Part shown: positions 47,553 to 56,079 of the stretch, piece by piece | Position numbering within the stretch: the first letter of the stretch is position 1 | Layout: every line of letters begins with the position of its first letter | From: an uncultured Nesterenkonia sp. | GTDB lineage: Bacteria; Actinomycetota; Actinomycetes; Actinomycetales; Micrococcaceae | Reading direction: 5' to 3' | DNA: 64,000 nt | NCBI GenBank assembly: GCA_946222885.1 | Contig: CAMIAK010000002.1 | Span: 1-64,000 of the forward strand | Made by a program: the position numbers and the translations under genes | The notes under the pieces: model-generated | Seen by the model: only the letters and a program-made list of their open reading frames with translations | Database searches by the model: none | What the model was told of the DNA's origin: nothing

Positions 47553-48337
47553 AGCTGACCATCATCGGGTGCAGCGGGTCCTTCCCGGGCCCCGAGTCCC
47601 CGGCCTCCTGCTATCTGCTCAGCGCCGAGCATGAGGGCAGGACCTGGCGGATCATCCTCGACCTGGGCAACGGCGCCCTCGGCAAGCTCCAGCAGCACAC
47701 CCGCCTGGAGGACCTCGACGCCGTCTGCCTGAGCCATCTGCACCCGGACCACTACATGGACCTGTGCGGGCTGCATGTGGCGGTGCGCTGGCGCCCCGGC
47801 GGCTGGCCCGGAAAGCATCTGCCGGTCTACGGGCCCTCCACCACCGCCCAGCGGATCGCCAGCGCCTACGGGCTGGACCCGGATCCGGGGATGCACCCCG
47901 ACTTCGACTTCCGGGTCTGGAGCCAGCGGCAGCCCGAGACCGTCGGCCCCTTCACCATCACCCCGGTGCCGGTGCGCCATCCCATCGAGGAGGCCTATGC
48001 GCTGCGCGTGGAGGCGGCGGGGCAGGACGGCGGCACCGTGGTGCTGACCTACTCGGGGGACACCGACTCCTGCGAGGGCCTGGTGGAGGCCGCGCGGGAC
48101 GCGGACCTGTTCCTGTGTGAGGCCGCCTTCGAGGACGGCCGCGACGACCACATCGAGGGCATCCACCTCAACGGCGCACGCGCCGGGCAGATGGCCTCCC
48201 AGGCAGGCGCCGAGCGCGTGCTGCTGACCCATATCCCAGTGTGGACCTCCCATCAGGTGGTCCTGGAGAGAGCGAAGGAAGAGTACGACGGCGACCTCGC
48301 GGTGGCCGTCGGCGGAGTGACCTATGACATCAGTTGA
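47549..48337 (+). CDS. RNase Z-like metallo-beta-lactamase fold hydrolase
   Basis: The 262-residue protein has [23 protein letters not shown] at the start, metal ligands [11 protein letters not shown], and later [12 protein letters not shown] and LLTHIPVW. It resembles RNase Z/ElaC but is short and lacks the typical exosite, so tRNA maturation is uncertain; a phosphodiesterase is possible. It overlaps murI by 4 bases and rph by 14. Confidence 0.85.
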   Translation: MKLTIIGCSGSFPGPESPASCYLLSAEHEGRTWRIILDLGNGALGKLQQHTRLEDLDAVCLSHLHPDHYMDLCGLHVAVRWRPGGWPGKHLPVYGPSTTAQRIASAYGLDPDPGMHPDFDFRVWSQRQPETVGPFTITPVPVRHPIEEAYALRVEAAGQDGGTVVLTYSGDTDSCEGLVEAARDADLFLCEAAFEDGRDDHIEGIHLNGARAGQMASQAGAERVLLTHIPVWTSHQVVLERAKEEYDGDLAVAVGGVTYDIS

Positions 48338-49082
48338 GAAGACCCCCGAGACCTACCGGCGCGCGGACGGCCGTGCGGTGGACCAGCTGCGCGAGGTGCG
48401 CATCACCCGGAACTGGTCGGCCCATGCGGAGGGCTCGGCGCTGATCGAGTTCGGGAGCACCAAGGTGCTGTGCACCGCCAGCTTCGAGGAGAACGTCCCG
48501 CGCTGGCTCAAGGGCCAGGGCAGCGGCTGGGTCACCGCCGAGTACGCGATGCTCCCGCGGGCCACCAACACCCGTTCCGGGCGCGAATCGGTGAAGGGCA
48601 AGATCGGCGGCCGCACCCATGAGATCTCCCGGCTCATCGGGCGGGCCCTGCGCGCAGTGGTGGACACCAAGGCGCTGGGGGAGAACATGATCACCCTGGA
48701 CTGTGACGTCCTGCAGGCCGACGGCGGCACCCGCACCGCGGCGATCACCGGGGCCTACGTGGCGCTCGCCGACGCGATCGAATGGGCCCGCGGGGCAGGA
48801 CATGTGGGCCGGAGCGCGAAGGTGCTCACCGACTCGGTGGCGGCGATCTCAGTGGGCATCCTGCCCGACGGGACCCCCGTGCTGGACCTGCCCTACACCG
48901 AGGACTCCACCGCCGGCACCGATATGAACGTGGTGGCCACCGGCGGCGGCGATTTCGTGGAGATCCAGGGCACCGCTGAGGGCGTGCCCTTCAAGCGTGA
49001 TGAGCTGGACACGCTGCTGGACCTGGCCCTGGTGGGCACCGGCCGGCTGACCGAGCTCCAGAAGGAGGCCCTGCAGAAGTGA
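48324..49082 (+). CDS. rph: Ribonuclease PH
   Basis: The 252-residue phosphorolytic exonuclease trims tRNA 3' ends. Conserved segments: [21 protein letters not shown], the [30 protein letters not shown] block (here [13 protein letters not shown]) and [23 protein letters not shown]. It overlaps the MBL gene by 14 bases and is followed by rdgB via GTGA. Confidence 0.95.
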   Translation: MTSVEKTPETYRRADGRAVDQLREVRITRNWSAHAEGSALIEFGSTKVLCTASFEENVPRWLKGQGSGWVTAEYAMLPRATNTRSGRESVKGKIGGRTHEISRLIGRALRAVVDTKALGENMITLDCDVLQADGGTRTAAITGAYVALADAIEWARGAGHVGRSAKVLTDSVAAISVGILPDGTPVLDLPYTEDSTAGTDMNVVATGGGDFVEIQGTAEGVPFKRDELDTLLDLALVGTGRLTELQKEALQK

Positions 49083-49750
49083 GCGCCTCCGCAGCATCTG
49101 CCGCAGGCGCCCCCGCCGGGGCGCGCATCGTGCTGGCCACCCGCAACCAGGGCAAGGTCCGGGAGTTCCGGGCCCTGCTGGCCGGCAGCCCCGAACTGGC
49201 CGGGACCGACCTCGAGGAGGCTGTCACCGACGCCGAGACCGCCGGCTGCTCGGAGATCCCTGAGACCGGGGTGACCTTCGAGGAGAACGCGCTGATCAAG
49301 GCCCGGGCCGTCGCGGAGCAGACCGGCCTGCCCGCCGTCGCCGACGACTCCGGGCTCGCCGTCGAGGTGCTCGGCGGGGCCCCTGGCATCTTCTCGGCCC
49401 GCTGGGCGGGCAGGCAGGCCTCCGACGCCGCGAACCTGCAGCTGCTGCTTGACCAGCTGGCCGACATCTCGGAGGAGCACCGGGCTGCGGCCTTCGTCTG
49501 CGCGGCAGCGCTGGTCGTCCCCGGCGGGCCGGGACGTCAGCCCCAGGAGGTCACGACTTCCGGCCGCCTGGAGGGCACCCTGCTGCCGGCGCCCCGCGGG
49601 GAGGGCGGCTTCGGCTATGACCCGATCGTGCAGCCGGCGGGGGAGAGCCGCTCCACCGCGGAGCTGAGCATGGAGGAGAAGAACGCCATCTCCCACCGTG
49701 GGAAGGCGTTCGCCCAGCTGCGCGAGCATGTGGTGCGGGTGCTGGCCTAG
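49079..49750 (+). CDS. rdgB: dITP/XTP pyrophosphatase (HAM1/RdgB)
   Basis: The 223-residue enzyme cleans non-canonical purine triphosphates from the pool. Motifs: [46 protein letters not shown] and [13 protein letters not shown] 14-residue Ala-rich N-terminal tail precedes the domain. The GTG overlaps the rph stop. Confidence 0.94.
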   Translation: MSASAASAAGAPAGARIVLATRNQGKVREFRALLAGSPELAGTDLEEAVTDAETAGCSEIPETGVTFEENALIKARAVAEQTGLPAVADDSGLAVEVLGGAPGIFSARWAGRQASDAANLQLLLDQLADISEEHRAAAFVCAAALVVPGGPGRQPQEVTTSGRLEGTLLPAPRGEGGFGYDPIVQPAGESRSTAELSMEEKNAISHRGKAFAQLREHVVRVLA

Positions 49751-50860
49751 GTGTCTGCCGCACCGATCCCCGGACTGGACTTCACCGCCGTCGACTTCGA
49801 GACGGCCAACGGCTTCCGCGGCTCGCCCTGTTCGGTGGGCCTGGTCAGGGTCCGTGACGGCGTGGTGGCTGAGACCTACTACACCGTGATGCGCCCGCCG
49901 GAGGGATTCGACCGGTTCGACCCGAAGAACGTGGCCATCCACGGCATCACCGAGCAGGCCACAGCCGGGGCCCCACGCTTCGGGGAGGTCTTCGGCGAGC
50001 TGATGGAGTTCATCGGCACCGACCCGCTGGTCGCCCATAACGCCGGCTTCGACGTCGAGGTCTTCGAGGCCGCGCTGGAGGTCAGCGGGCTGGACTCGCC
50101 GGGCCTGCGCTGCTTCTGCTCGGTGCAGCTCTCCCGGGCGGTCTACGACCTGCCCTCCCACGCCCTGCCCAAGGCGGCCGCCGAGGCCGGCTTCCGCCTG
50201 CAGAACCACCACCACGCTCTGGAGGACGCCCGGGCTGCCGCCGCCATCGTCTGCGACATCGCCCGGCGCCGGGAGGCGGCAGACCTGGAGGAGCTCTCCG
50301 GGGGATGCGGGGTCCCGGCGGAGGAGCTGGAGCCCTGGCAGGGCACCCGGGAACAGGAGTCTCGGGCCACCGCCCAGGTGCGCCAGATGGCCTACCTCTT
50401 CGACAGCCGGACCCCAGGGGTGGACCCGCAGCATCTGCCGGACCTGATGCGCTGGCAGGACGAGGGGAAGAACCTGCCGCCGGCCCCCGACGCCGACCCG
50501 GCCCACCCCTTCTTCGGCGAGAGCTTCGTCTTCACCGGGAATCTGGCGATCGCCCGGGGTGAGGCGAAACGGCTGGTCTCAGCGCACGGCGGGGCGATGT
50601 CCTCCAAGGTCAACGGCTCCACCACAGTGCTGGTGGTCGGCGACGGCTTCGACCTCTCCGAGCTCGAAGCCCCGGGGGAGTCCCGCGCCCTGGCCAGCAA
50701 CAAGGCCAGGGAGGCCCGCCGCCGGATCGCCCAGGGGCAGCGCATCCGCCTGATGTCGGAGCCGGAGTTCCGGGCGGACCTCGGCCGTGCCTGGCCGGTG
50801 GGGACCGTGGAGGCGGACGGGCGCGTCAGCCCCGCCGGCGCCCTCATGCCGGACGGGTGA
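49751..50860 (+). CDS. DEDDh exonuclease with C-terminal BRCT domain
   Basis: The 369-residue protein joins a DnaQ-like exonuclease to a BRCT domain. Exo motifs: FTAVDFETANG (D, E), VAHNAGFDVEVF, and HHALEDARAAA (H...D). The C-terminal BRCT is ESFVFTGNLAIARGEAKRLVSAHGG with KVNGSTTVLVVG and KAREARR. GTG starts right after the rdgB stop. It could take part in DNA repair or as a polymerase III epsilon-like proofreader. The last 17 bases overlap the convergent gene. Confidence 0.88.
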   Translation: MSAAPIPGLDFTAVDFETANGFRGSPCSVGLVRVRDGVVAETYYTVMRPPEGFDRFDPKNVAIHGITEQATAGAPRFGEVFGELMEFIGTDPLVAHNAGFDVEVFEAALEVSGLDSPGLRCFCSVQLSRAVYDLPSHALPKAAAEAGFRLQNHHHALEDARAAAAIVCDIARRREAADLEELSGGCGVPAEELEPWQGTREQESRATAQVRQMAYLFDSRTPGVDPQHLPDLMRWQDEGKNLPPAPDADPAHPFFGESFVFTGNLAIARGEAKRLVSAHGGAMSSKVNGSTTVLVVGDGFDLSELEAPGESRALASNKAREARRRIAQGQRIRLMSEPEFRADLGRAWPVGTVEADGRVSPAGALMPDG

Positions 50861-51656
50861 CCTGCTCCCACTCCCGGGTCAGTGCCTCTACCGCCTGATG
50901 CGGCGCGGAGGCCTCATCCGGAGAGCCGGGGGAGCAGGCGCGCAGCTGACGGCGGAGGGTCCCGGCGATCTCCTCATCGGCTCCGGCGTGCTGAAGGATC
51001 TCCTCCAGCTCCTGGAGCGGGTCGGCGTCTGCGGCCCCGGAGGCGGCGCAGCGCACCAGCAGGGCCAGCCGCTCCGCGGCGGCGATCAGCTCCGGATGCC
51101 CCTGGGTGAGGGAGACGGCCTGGCGGACCCAGCTGCGCCGCATCTCCTCCTCGATATAGGGCACCATGCCGACCGGCACCGCGCGGAGCAGTGCGGCGGC
51201 GTCGTCGGCCTCCGGCTGGGCCGGGGCGGAGGGGTAGGCCATCTCCCCGGAGGCCAGCCCGGCCAGGCTGACCGCGCCGGTTCCCCGGCGGATGCTCAGC
51301 CCGTGGCCCCGCAGCGCGTCCAGCAGCGCGGCGTCGAGGTCGCGGGAGGGCGGTTCGGGCGCACCCTCCGGGAAGCCCCCGGTGACCAGACGGTGCCAGC
51401 GCAGCGAGGCCAGCCACATGCAGGCCAGCGGATCGGCGCCCACCCCCTGCCGGGACCAGTCCAGCAGCTCCAGCAGCCCGTCGGCCAGGCAGAGCTGATG
51501 GAGGGCCTCGGCATGGACGGGCACCTGCTCCTGGTGCGGCGATCCGTCCCGGGGCGGGAGGGCTGCGGCCAGGACGGGGCCGAAACGGCCGATGAGCCGG
51601 GCGTCGGAGGTCGGCGGCTCGGATATCTGGGGATCGGCGGACTGGGGATCGTTCAC
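50844..51656 (-). CDS. ADP-ribosylglycohydrolase-like protein with degenerate metal site
   Basis: The 270-residue protein recalls the ADP-ribosylglycohydrolase (COG1397) fold: LCLADGLLELLDWSRQGVGADPLACMWLASLRW, VTGGFPEG, DDAAALLRAVPVGMVP and a SLTQGHPEL block. The family's T-D-D-T metal ligands read LADGLL, and the Gly-rich catalytic loop is altered, so hydrolase activity is doubtful. It starts at a GTG 5 bases after the EcfAAT stop (TTG at 51671 is alternative), as third gene under the TPP riboswitch. The link to thiamine or ADP-ribosylated compounds is inference. Confidence 0.5.
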   Translation of the reverse strand: MNDPQSADPQISEPPTSDARLIGRFGPVLAAALPPRDGSPHQEQVPVHAEALHQLCLADGLLELLDWSRQGVGADPLACMWLASLRWHRLVTGGFPEGAPEPPSRDLDAALLDALRGHGLSIRRGTGAVSLAGLASGEMAYPSAPAQPEADDAAALLRAVPVGMVPYIEEEMRRSWVRQAVSLTQGHPELIAAAERLALLVRCAASGAADADPLQELEEILQHAGADEEIAGTLRRQLRACSPGSPDEASAPHQAVEALTREWEQVTRPA

Positions 51657-51660
51657 CCGC

Positions 51661-53964
51661 TCACCATACAAGCTCCCAGGTGCCGGCCAGCACCGCGGCC
51701 AGGGTCGCAGCAGCTCCGATGGCCGAGCCGCCGAGGACCACCAGCGCGTCGGCCGCGGTGAAGCGCGCGGGCCGCGCCCAGCTGCGGCGTCCGCCGGCGA
51801 ATCCGCGGGACTCCATGGTCACCGCCAGGCGGGTGGCGGTCCTGATGGCCTGGACCAGCAGCCCGAAGGTCTGGGACAGGAAGGTCCGGAGCCTTCCCGG
51901 AGCGCCGCGCCCGCGACCCAGGCCCCGTGCACGCCGGGCGTGGCCGATCGTGGTCCACTGTTCGGCGAGCATCCCCATCAGCCGCATCGCCGCCAGCGCG
52001 CCGAGGACGAATCGGGACGGCAGCCGCAGCTGTTGGGCCAGAGAGTCCGCCAGGTCGGTGGGGTCGGTGGTGGAGAGGATGATCACGCTGGGCAGCACGA
52101 TCGCGAAGGCACGCAGCCCCAACGCAAGCCCCGTCTCCACCGAGCCGGTGCTCACCGTGGTGAACCCGAGGTCCAGCAGCACCCGGCCGGACTCCTCACC
52201 GGCGATCGCAGTACCCCAGGCGGCCAGCAGCGAAGCCACGGCGAAGGGCCAGATCCTGCCCAGGAACACCAGAGGCCGGATGCCCGCCAGCGGCAGCAGC
52301 GCAAGACTCGCCAGGACGACGACGGCGGCTGAGACCAGATCGATCGTCGCCACCAGCGCCAGGGTGATCAGCACCAGGGCGATGAGCTTGCCCAGCGGGC
52401 CGCGGCGCCCCAGCCAGGAGGTCGAGCGGGCCGAACCCAGACCGGGCAGTTCGCGGCCGGCCGCAGCGGTCCCACCAGCTGCTCCCGGGGCAGTGCGGAA
52501 CTGCCCGGCGTCGAACCGCTGCGCCTGCAGCGCTCCCAGCAGGGTCTCATCGTGGGTGACGGCCACGAGTGCGCCGCCGCCGTCGAGATGGTCGCGCAGC
52601 AGGTCCACCAGATCGGCGAAGGCGGCGGCGTCCTGCCCGGCAGTGGGCTCATCCAGCAGCAGGACCTGTGCACCGGAGGCCAGTGCGGTGCCCACTGAGA
52701 GTCGGCGCTTCTCCCCGCCGGAGAGGGTGAAGGGATTGGCCTCTGCCACATGGGAGAGCCGGAGCTTCCTCATCAGCTCTTCGTCCTGGCCCAGCTCCTC
52801 GGCGACGGTGGGCCGCAGGAACTGGTGCTCCGGCTCCTGGAAGACCATGCCGGAGAGTCGGACCAGCTCCTGGGGCTCCATGGTGTGCGGATCCGGGCTG
52901 AGGTGACCGCCGTGGGGCGGCAGCAGGCCCGCAAGGGTCAGCAGCAGCGTGGACTTCCCTGCCCCGTTGGGCCCGGTGATGCCGACCGCCTGTCCTCTGC
53001 GCAGGCTGAGGGAGACTCCGCTGAGGACGGGGGACGGCAGCTGCCGATTCCTCCATGAGGTCTTAGGCGGCAGGCGGTGGACGGCGAGGCCTTCGGCCTC
53101 CAGCAGGACGGCCCCGGCCTCGGGGGCGTGCCATTGCGGGAGGCTCTCGAGCGGGTCCTGGCCGGGCACCCAGAGCCCAGCCCGGCCCAGCTGCGCCCGG
53201 AGCCGCTCATCGGTGTGCAGATCGGCGGCCGGCACGGCGCGGCAGCCGCCCTCCGGGGAGAGCACCAACAGGGTGTCCATCCGGGGATCTCCGGAGCCGA
53301 TCCACCGGTCCAGGCGGTGTTCTGCCACCACCAGTGTGGCTCCGGTGGCCTCCGCAGCGGCGAGCACGGCCTCACGCACCTGTTCCGCCCCCGGCGGGTC
53401 GAGGTTCGCAGTGGGTTCGTCGAGCAGCAGCAGCCCGGGCCGCATGGCCAGAATCCCGGCCAGGGCGAGCCGCTGCTTCTGCCCGCCGGAGAGCTGGGCT
53501 GTGGGGTGCTCCAGAGGAAGGTCCTCCAGCCCGACGGCCAGCAGCGCCTCCCGGACGCGAGCTGGGATCTCTGCGCGCGGGACGGCCAGGTTCTCCGGGG
53601 CGAACGCGACATCGTCCCCCACCCGGGAGAGCACGACGGCGGCTTCCGGGTCCTGCTGCATCAGACCGGCCCTGCCGCGCATCTGCGCCGGCTCGCCGCC
53701 GTCGATCAGCAGCCGTCCGGAGGGGCGCGCTCCCTCCTGGGGAAGCACCCCGGCCAGACCGTGCAGCAGGGTGGACTTGCCAGTGCCGGAGGGCCCGGCC
53801 AGGAGCACCTTCTCCCCGGGACGGATGTGCAGCTCCAGATTGCTGACGGCGGGGGCGTCCCGGCCCGGGTGCTGCCAGCTCCAGCCCTCGGCCCGGACCT
53901 CGGCGCCGGCCGCCATGGTTCGCGCAGAGCCGGTGCGCTGCGCTGTTCCGGGGCCGCCGCTCAC
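51661..53964 (-). CDS. ECF transporter EcfA-EcfA-EcfT fusion (YkoD plus YkoC in one chain)
   Basis: The 767-residue protein joins two ATPases and the energy-coupling T subunit. ATPase 1: Walker A GPSGTGKST (57-65), signature LSGGQKQR (158-165), Walker B LLLLDEPTANLD. ATPase 2: Walker A GPNGAGKST (331-339), signature LSGGEKR (414-420), VLLLDEPTAG. EcfT from about 525: membrane helices plus coupling motifs ARRARGLGRG and MESRGFAGG. In Bacillus these are separate YkoD and YkoC. The GTG overlaps the ykoE stop; a longer frame to 54675 is open but would cover ykoE, so I reject it. Confidence 0.9.
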   Translation of the reverse strand: MSGGPGTAQRTGSARTMAAGAEVRAEGWSWQHPGRDAPAVSNLELHIRPGEKVLLAGPSGTGKSTLLHGLAGVLPQEGARPSGRLLIDGGEPAQMRGRAGLMQQDPEAAVVLSRVGDDVAFAPENLAVPRAEIPARVREALLAVGLEDLPLEHPTAQLSGGQKQRLALAGILAMRPGLLLLDEPTANLDPPGAEQVREAVLAAAEATGATLVVAEHRLDRWIGSGDPRMDTLLVLSPEGGCRAVPAADLHTDERLRAQLGRAGLWVPGQDPLESLPQWHAPEAGAVLLEAEGLAVHRLPPKTSWRNRQLPSPVLSGVSLSLRRGQAVGITGPNGAGKSTLLLTLAGLLPPHGGHLSPDPHTMEPQELVRLSGMVFQEPEHQFLRPTVAEELGQDEELMRKLRLSHVAEANPFTLSGGEKRRLSVGTALASGAQVLLLDEPTAGQDAAAFADLVDLLRDHLDGGGALVAVTHDETLLGALQAQRFDAGQFRTAPGAAGGTAAAGRELPGLGSARSTSWLGRRGPLGKLIALVLITLALVATIDLVSAAVVVLASLALLPLAGIRPLVFLGRIWPFAVASLLAAWGTAIAGEESGRVLLDLGFTTVSTGSVETGLALGLRAFAIVLPSVIILSTTDPTDLADSLAQQLRLPSRFVLGALAAMRLMGMLAEQWTTIGHARRARGLGRGRGAPGRLRTFLSQTFGLLVQAIRTATRLAVTMESRGFAGGRRSWARPARFTAADALVVLGGSAIGAAATLAAVLAGTWELVW

Positions 53965-54596
53965 AGCGCCGGTTCGCGGTGGGCGGTGCGGGAGGCCAGG
54001 GGGCCCAGCACGCCGGTGGCGGCCAGCGCACGGGTGCCCAGCCACGGGAGCAGCCCCGCGATGACGGCTCCGGAGAGCACGAAGCAGCCGATGTGGATGG
54101 CCGTCTCCAGGGGCGCATAGGCATAGGCGTGCAGCACGAAGTGATAGTTCGCCCCGCCGGAGAGCCCTGCGGCAGCTCCGCCGAGCAGCGCGGGCAGCAG
54201 GCTGAACCGCCGGTAGAGCAGCAGCAGGAAGAGCAGCTCCGCACCCATCCCCTGGAAGAAGCCGGCCACCAGGACGGTGAGCCCCGAGGGTGCTCCCAGC
54301 AGGGCTGAGACCGCGGCGGCCACCATCTCGCAGTAGAGCGCGGCTCCGGGCCTGCGGATCACCAGGGCCCCGAGGACCGCGGGGAAGAGCCACATCCCGT
54401 GGACCAGGGTCTCCGCCGGCGGGTAGAAGGCGAAGAGGTTGCCGATCACCTGATAGCTGAGGTTCCAGCCCCAGAAGACCACTCCCGAGGCCACCGCCAG
54501 GGTGGAGGCGACCATGATGTCGGGGACGCTCCAGCGCAGGGAGCGGCGTGCGGGGGTGCTGGGCGAGGGGCGCGCAGAGTGCGCAGAAGTATGCAT
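53961..54596 (-). CDS. ykoE: YkoE-type ECF S component, thiamine/thiamine-precursor uptake
   Basis: The 211-residue membrane protein has about six helices. Segments WSVPDIMVASTLAVASGVVFWGWN, GMGAELLFLLLLYR and NYHFVLHAYAYAP are those of YkoE. It is the substrate-binding part of a YkoEDC transporter for thiamine or hydroxymethylpyrimidine. The TPP riboswitch ends 4 bases before the ATG, and the ribosome-binding site AAGGAA is part of the switch. Confidence 0.88.
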   Translation of the reverse strand: MHTSAHSARPSPSTPARRSLRWSVPDIMVASTLAVASGVVFWGWNLSYQVIGNLFAFYPPAETLVHGMWLFPAVLGALVIRRPGAALYCEMVAAAVSALLGAPSGLTVLVAGFFQGMGAELLFLLLLYRRFSLLPALLGGAAAGLSGGANYHFVLHAYAYAPLETAIHIGCFVLSGAVIAGLLPWLGTRALAATGVLGPLASRTAHREPAL

Positions 54597-54600
54597 GGCG

Positions 54601-54709
54601 ACTTCCTTCGCAGGTTCTAACCTGGGCAGGTTCTAGGGTCTGGGCCTTGAGCCCACTCTCAGCGTCTGGCCGCACATTCCCCGCGGCGGACGCTCCCCTG
54701 TCGGACAGT
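54601..54709 (-). promoter_or_regulatory. TPP riboswitch overlapping the ykoE ribosome-binding site
   Basis: On the minus strand: ACTGTCC, GACAGGGGAGCGTC, then GACGCTGAGAGT, AGACCCTAGAACCTG, and ACCTGCGAAGGAAGT. These are the THI-box landmarks (CUGAGA, ACCC, AACCUG, GCGnAGGnA). P1 pairs ACT(G)TCC with GGAAGT. The latter holds the AAGGAA Shine-Dalgarno of ykoE, so TPP binding should hide it: translational control. P3 pairs GCGTC with GACGC. Confidence 0.92.
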
Positions 54710-54812
54710 GGTGATATTCGATTGTGGTCTGTATCCGGTTGTGAGGGTCACAGTAGCACGTGGCGCCGGAGCCTCCGCCGTCGTGTCACCGGTCCATGTC
54801 CCCGGGGAGCGA

Positions 54813-54818
54813 TAGCGT
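54813..54818 (+). promoter_or_regulatory. -10 box TAGCGT, leaderless layout for sbcD
   Basis: TAGCGT ends 7 bases before the ATG of sbcD. Confidence 0.5.
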
Positions 54819-54825
54819 GGTGCCC

Positions 54826-56079
54826 ATGCGATGGCTCCACACCTCTGACTGGCACCTCGGCCGCGGCTTCCACGGCCATTCGCTGCAGTCCGCCCAGCAG
54901 GAGATGCTCGAGACGGTCTGCTCCACCGTGCAGGAGAACCAGGTCGACGTGCTGCTGGTGGCCGGGGACGTCTATGACCGCGCGCTGCCCCCGGAATGGG
55001 CGGTCAAGGAGCTGGAGTCCTGCCTGGAGCGGCTGGCCGGTTCCGGCACCCGGGTGATCATCACCTCCGGAAACCATGACTCCGCGCAGCGGCTGGGCTT
55101 CGGCCGCGGGCTGATGGGGGCTGCGGGAGTGCACCTGCGGACCTCCCCGGAGGACGCCTTCGAACCGGTGGTGATCCCAGGCGACGGCGGGAGCGGCGGC
55201 TCCTCCGAAGGCGCCGAGCACGTCCTGGTCTATGGCGTCCCCTATCTGGAGCCTGCCCTGGTCCGTGAGGAGCTCAGTCTGGACCGGGCCGACCACACTG
55301 CGGTGATGACAGAGGTGGTCCGGCGGATCTGGGAGGACGTCGCTGCCCGCCGGCAGGCCCTGGGGGAGGGCCGTACGGTCCGTGTGGTCCTGATGGCCCA
55401 TCTCTTCGCCGCCGAGGGGGTGGGCTCGGAATCGGAGCGGAACATCGGGGTCGAGGCCCCGCCCGGGGAGCGGATGGACCATGGGGACCACAGCGCCGGT
55501 GGCCTGGCCGTGGTGCCGCTGGAGCTCTTCGACGGATTCGACTATGTGGCCCTGGGCCACCTGCACGGCCGCCAGAGGCTCTCTCCGACGGTCCGCTACA
55601 GCGGATCCCCGCTGCGCTACTCCTTCTCCGAGACCCGCCAGGCCAAGGGCGCATGGCTCTGGGACTCCCGGGACTGGTCGGAGATCACTCCGGTGGACTG
55701 GGCCATCGGCAGGCCGCTGGCCCAGCTGAAGGGCACCATCGAGGAGGTCCTCAGCCCTCGGACGGTCCAGCAGCACCAGGAGGCCTACCTGCAGGTCACC
55801 CTCACCGACCCGGTCCGCCCGGAGCGCGCCTACCAGCGGGTCCGGGAGGCCTACCCGCATCTGTGCTCCTTCACCCACACCGGGCAGGGGCAGGAGAACC
55901 GGCTGCAGACATACTCCTCGGCGGTGGAGCAGGCCGCCAGCGACACGGACATCGTCGCCGGCTTCCTCGAGCACGTCCGCGGGCGGGGGCCGGACCAGCA
56001 GGAGGAGGAGCTCCTGGAGGAAGCCCTGCGGACCGTGCGCAGGGAGAACCCCGCAGATCAGGGAGCGGGTGCCCGATGA
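54826..56079 (+). CDS. sbcD: SbcD exonuclease subunit (Mre11-type phosphoesterase)
   Basis: The 417-residue nuclease works with SbcC to open hairpins and blocked ends. Metal motifs are complete: HTSDWHLGRGFHG, VAGDVYDRALPP, SGNHDSAQRL, VLMAHLFA and ALGHLHGRQ. Starts at the ATG beside the -10 box; its stop overlaps sbcC (ATGA). Confidence 0.94.
   Translation: MRWLHTSDWHLGRGFHGHSLQSAQQEMLETVCSTVQENQVDVLLVAGDVYDRALPPEWAVKELESCLERLAGSGTRVIITSGNHDSAQRLGFGRGLMGAAGVHLRTSPEDAFEPVVIPGDGGSGGSSEGAEHVLVYGVPYLEPALVREELSLDRADHTAVMTEVVRRIWEDVAARRQALGEGRTVRVVLMAHLFAAEGVGSESERNIGVEAPPGERMDHGDHSAGGLAVVPLELFDGFDYVALGHLHGRQRLSPTVRYSGSPLRYSFSETRQAKGAWLWDSRDWSEITPVDWAIGRPLAQLKGTIEEVLSPRTVQQHQEAYLQVTLTDPVRPERAYQRVREAYPHLCSFTHTGQGQENRLQTYSSAVEQAASDTDIVAGFLEHVRGRGPDQQEEELLEEALRTVRRENPADQGAGAR

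Noticed and set aside
51661..54675. A single 1004-residue frame on the minus strand
   Set aside because: Its first 237 residues lie across the ykoE gene and the riboswitch. They have Arg/Pro/Gly-rich composition typical of an unused frame. The true start is the GTG at 53964.
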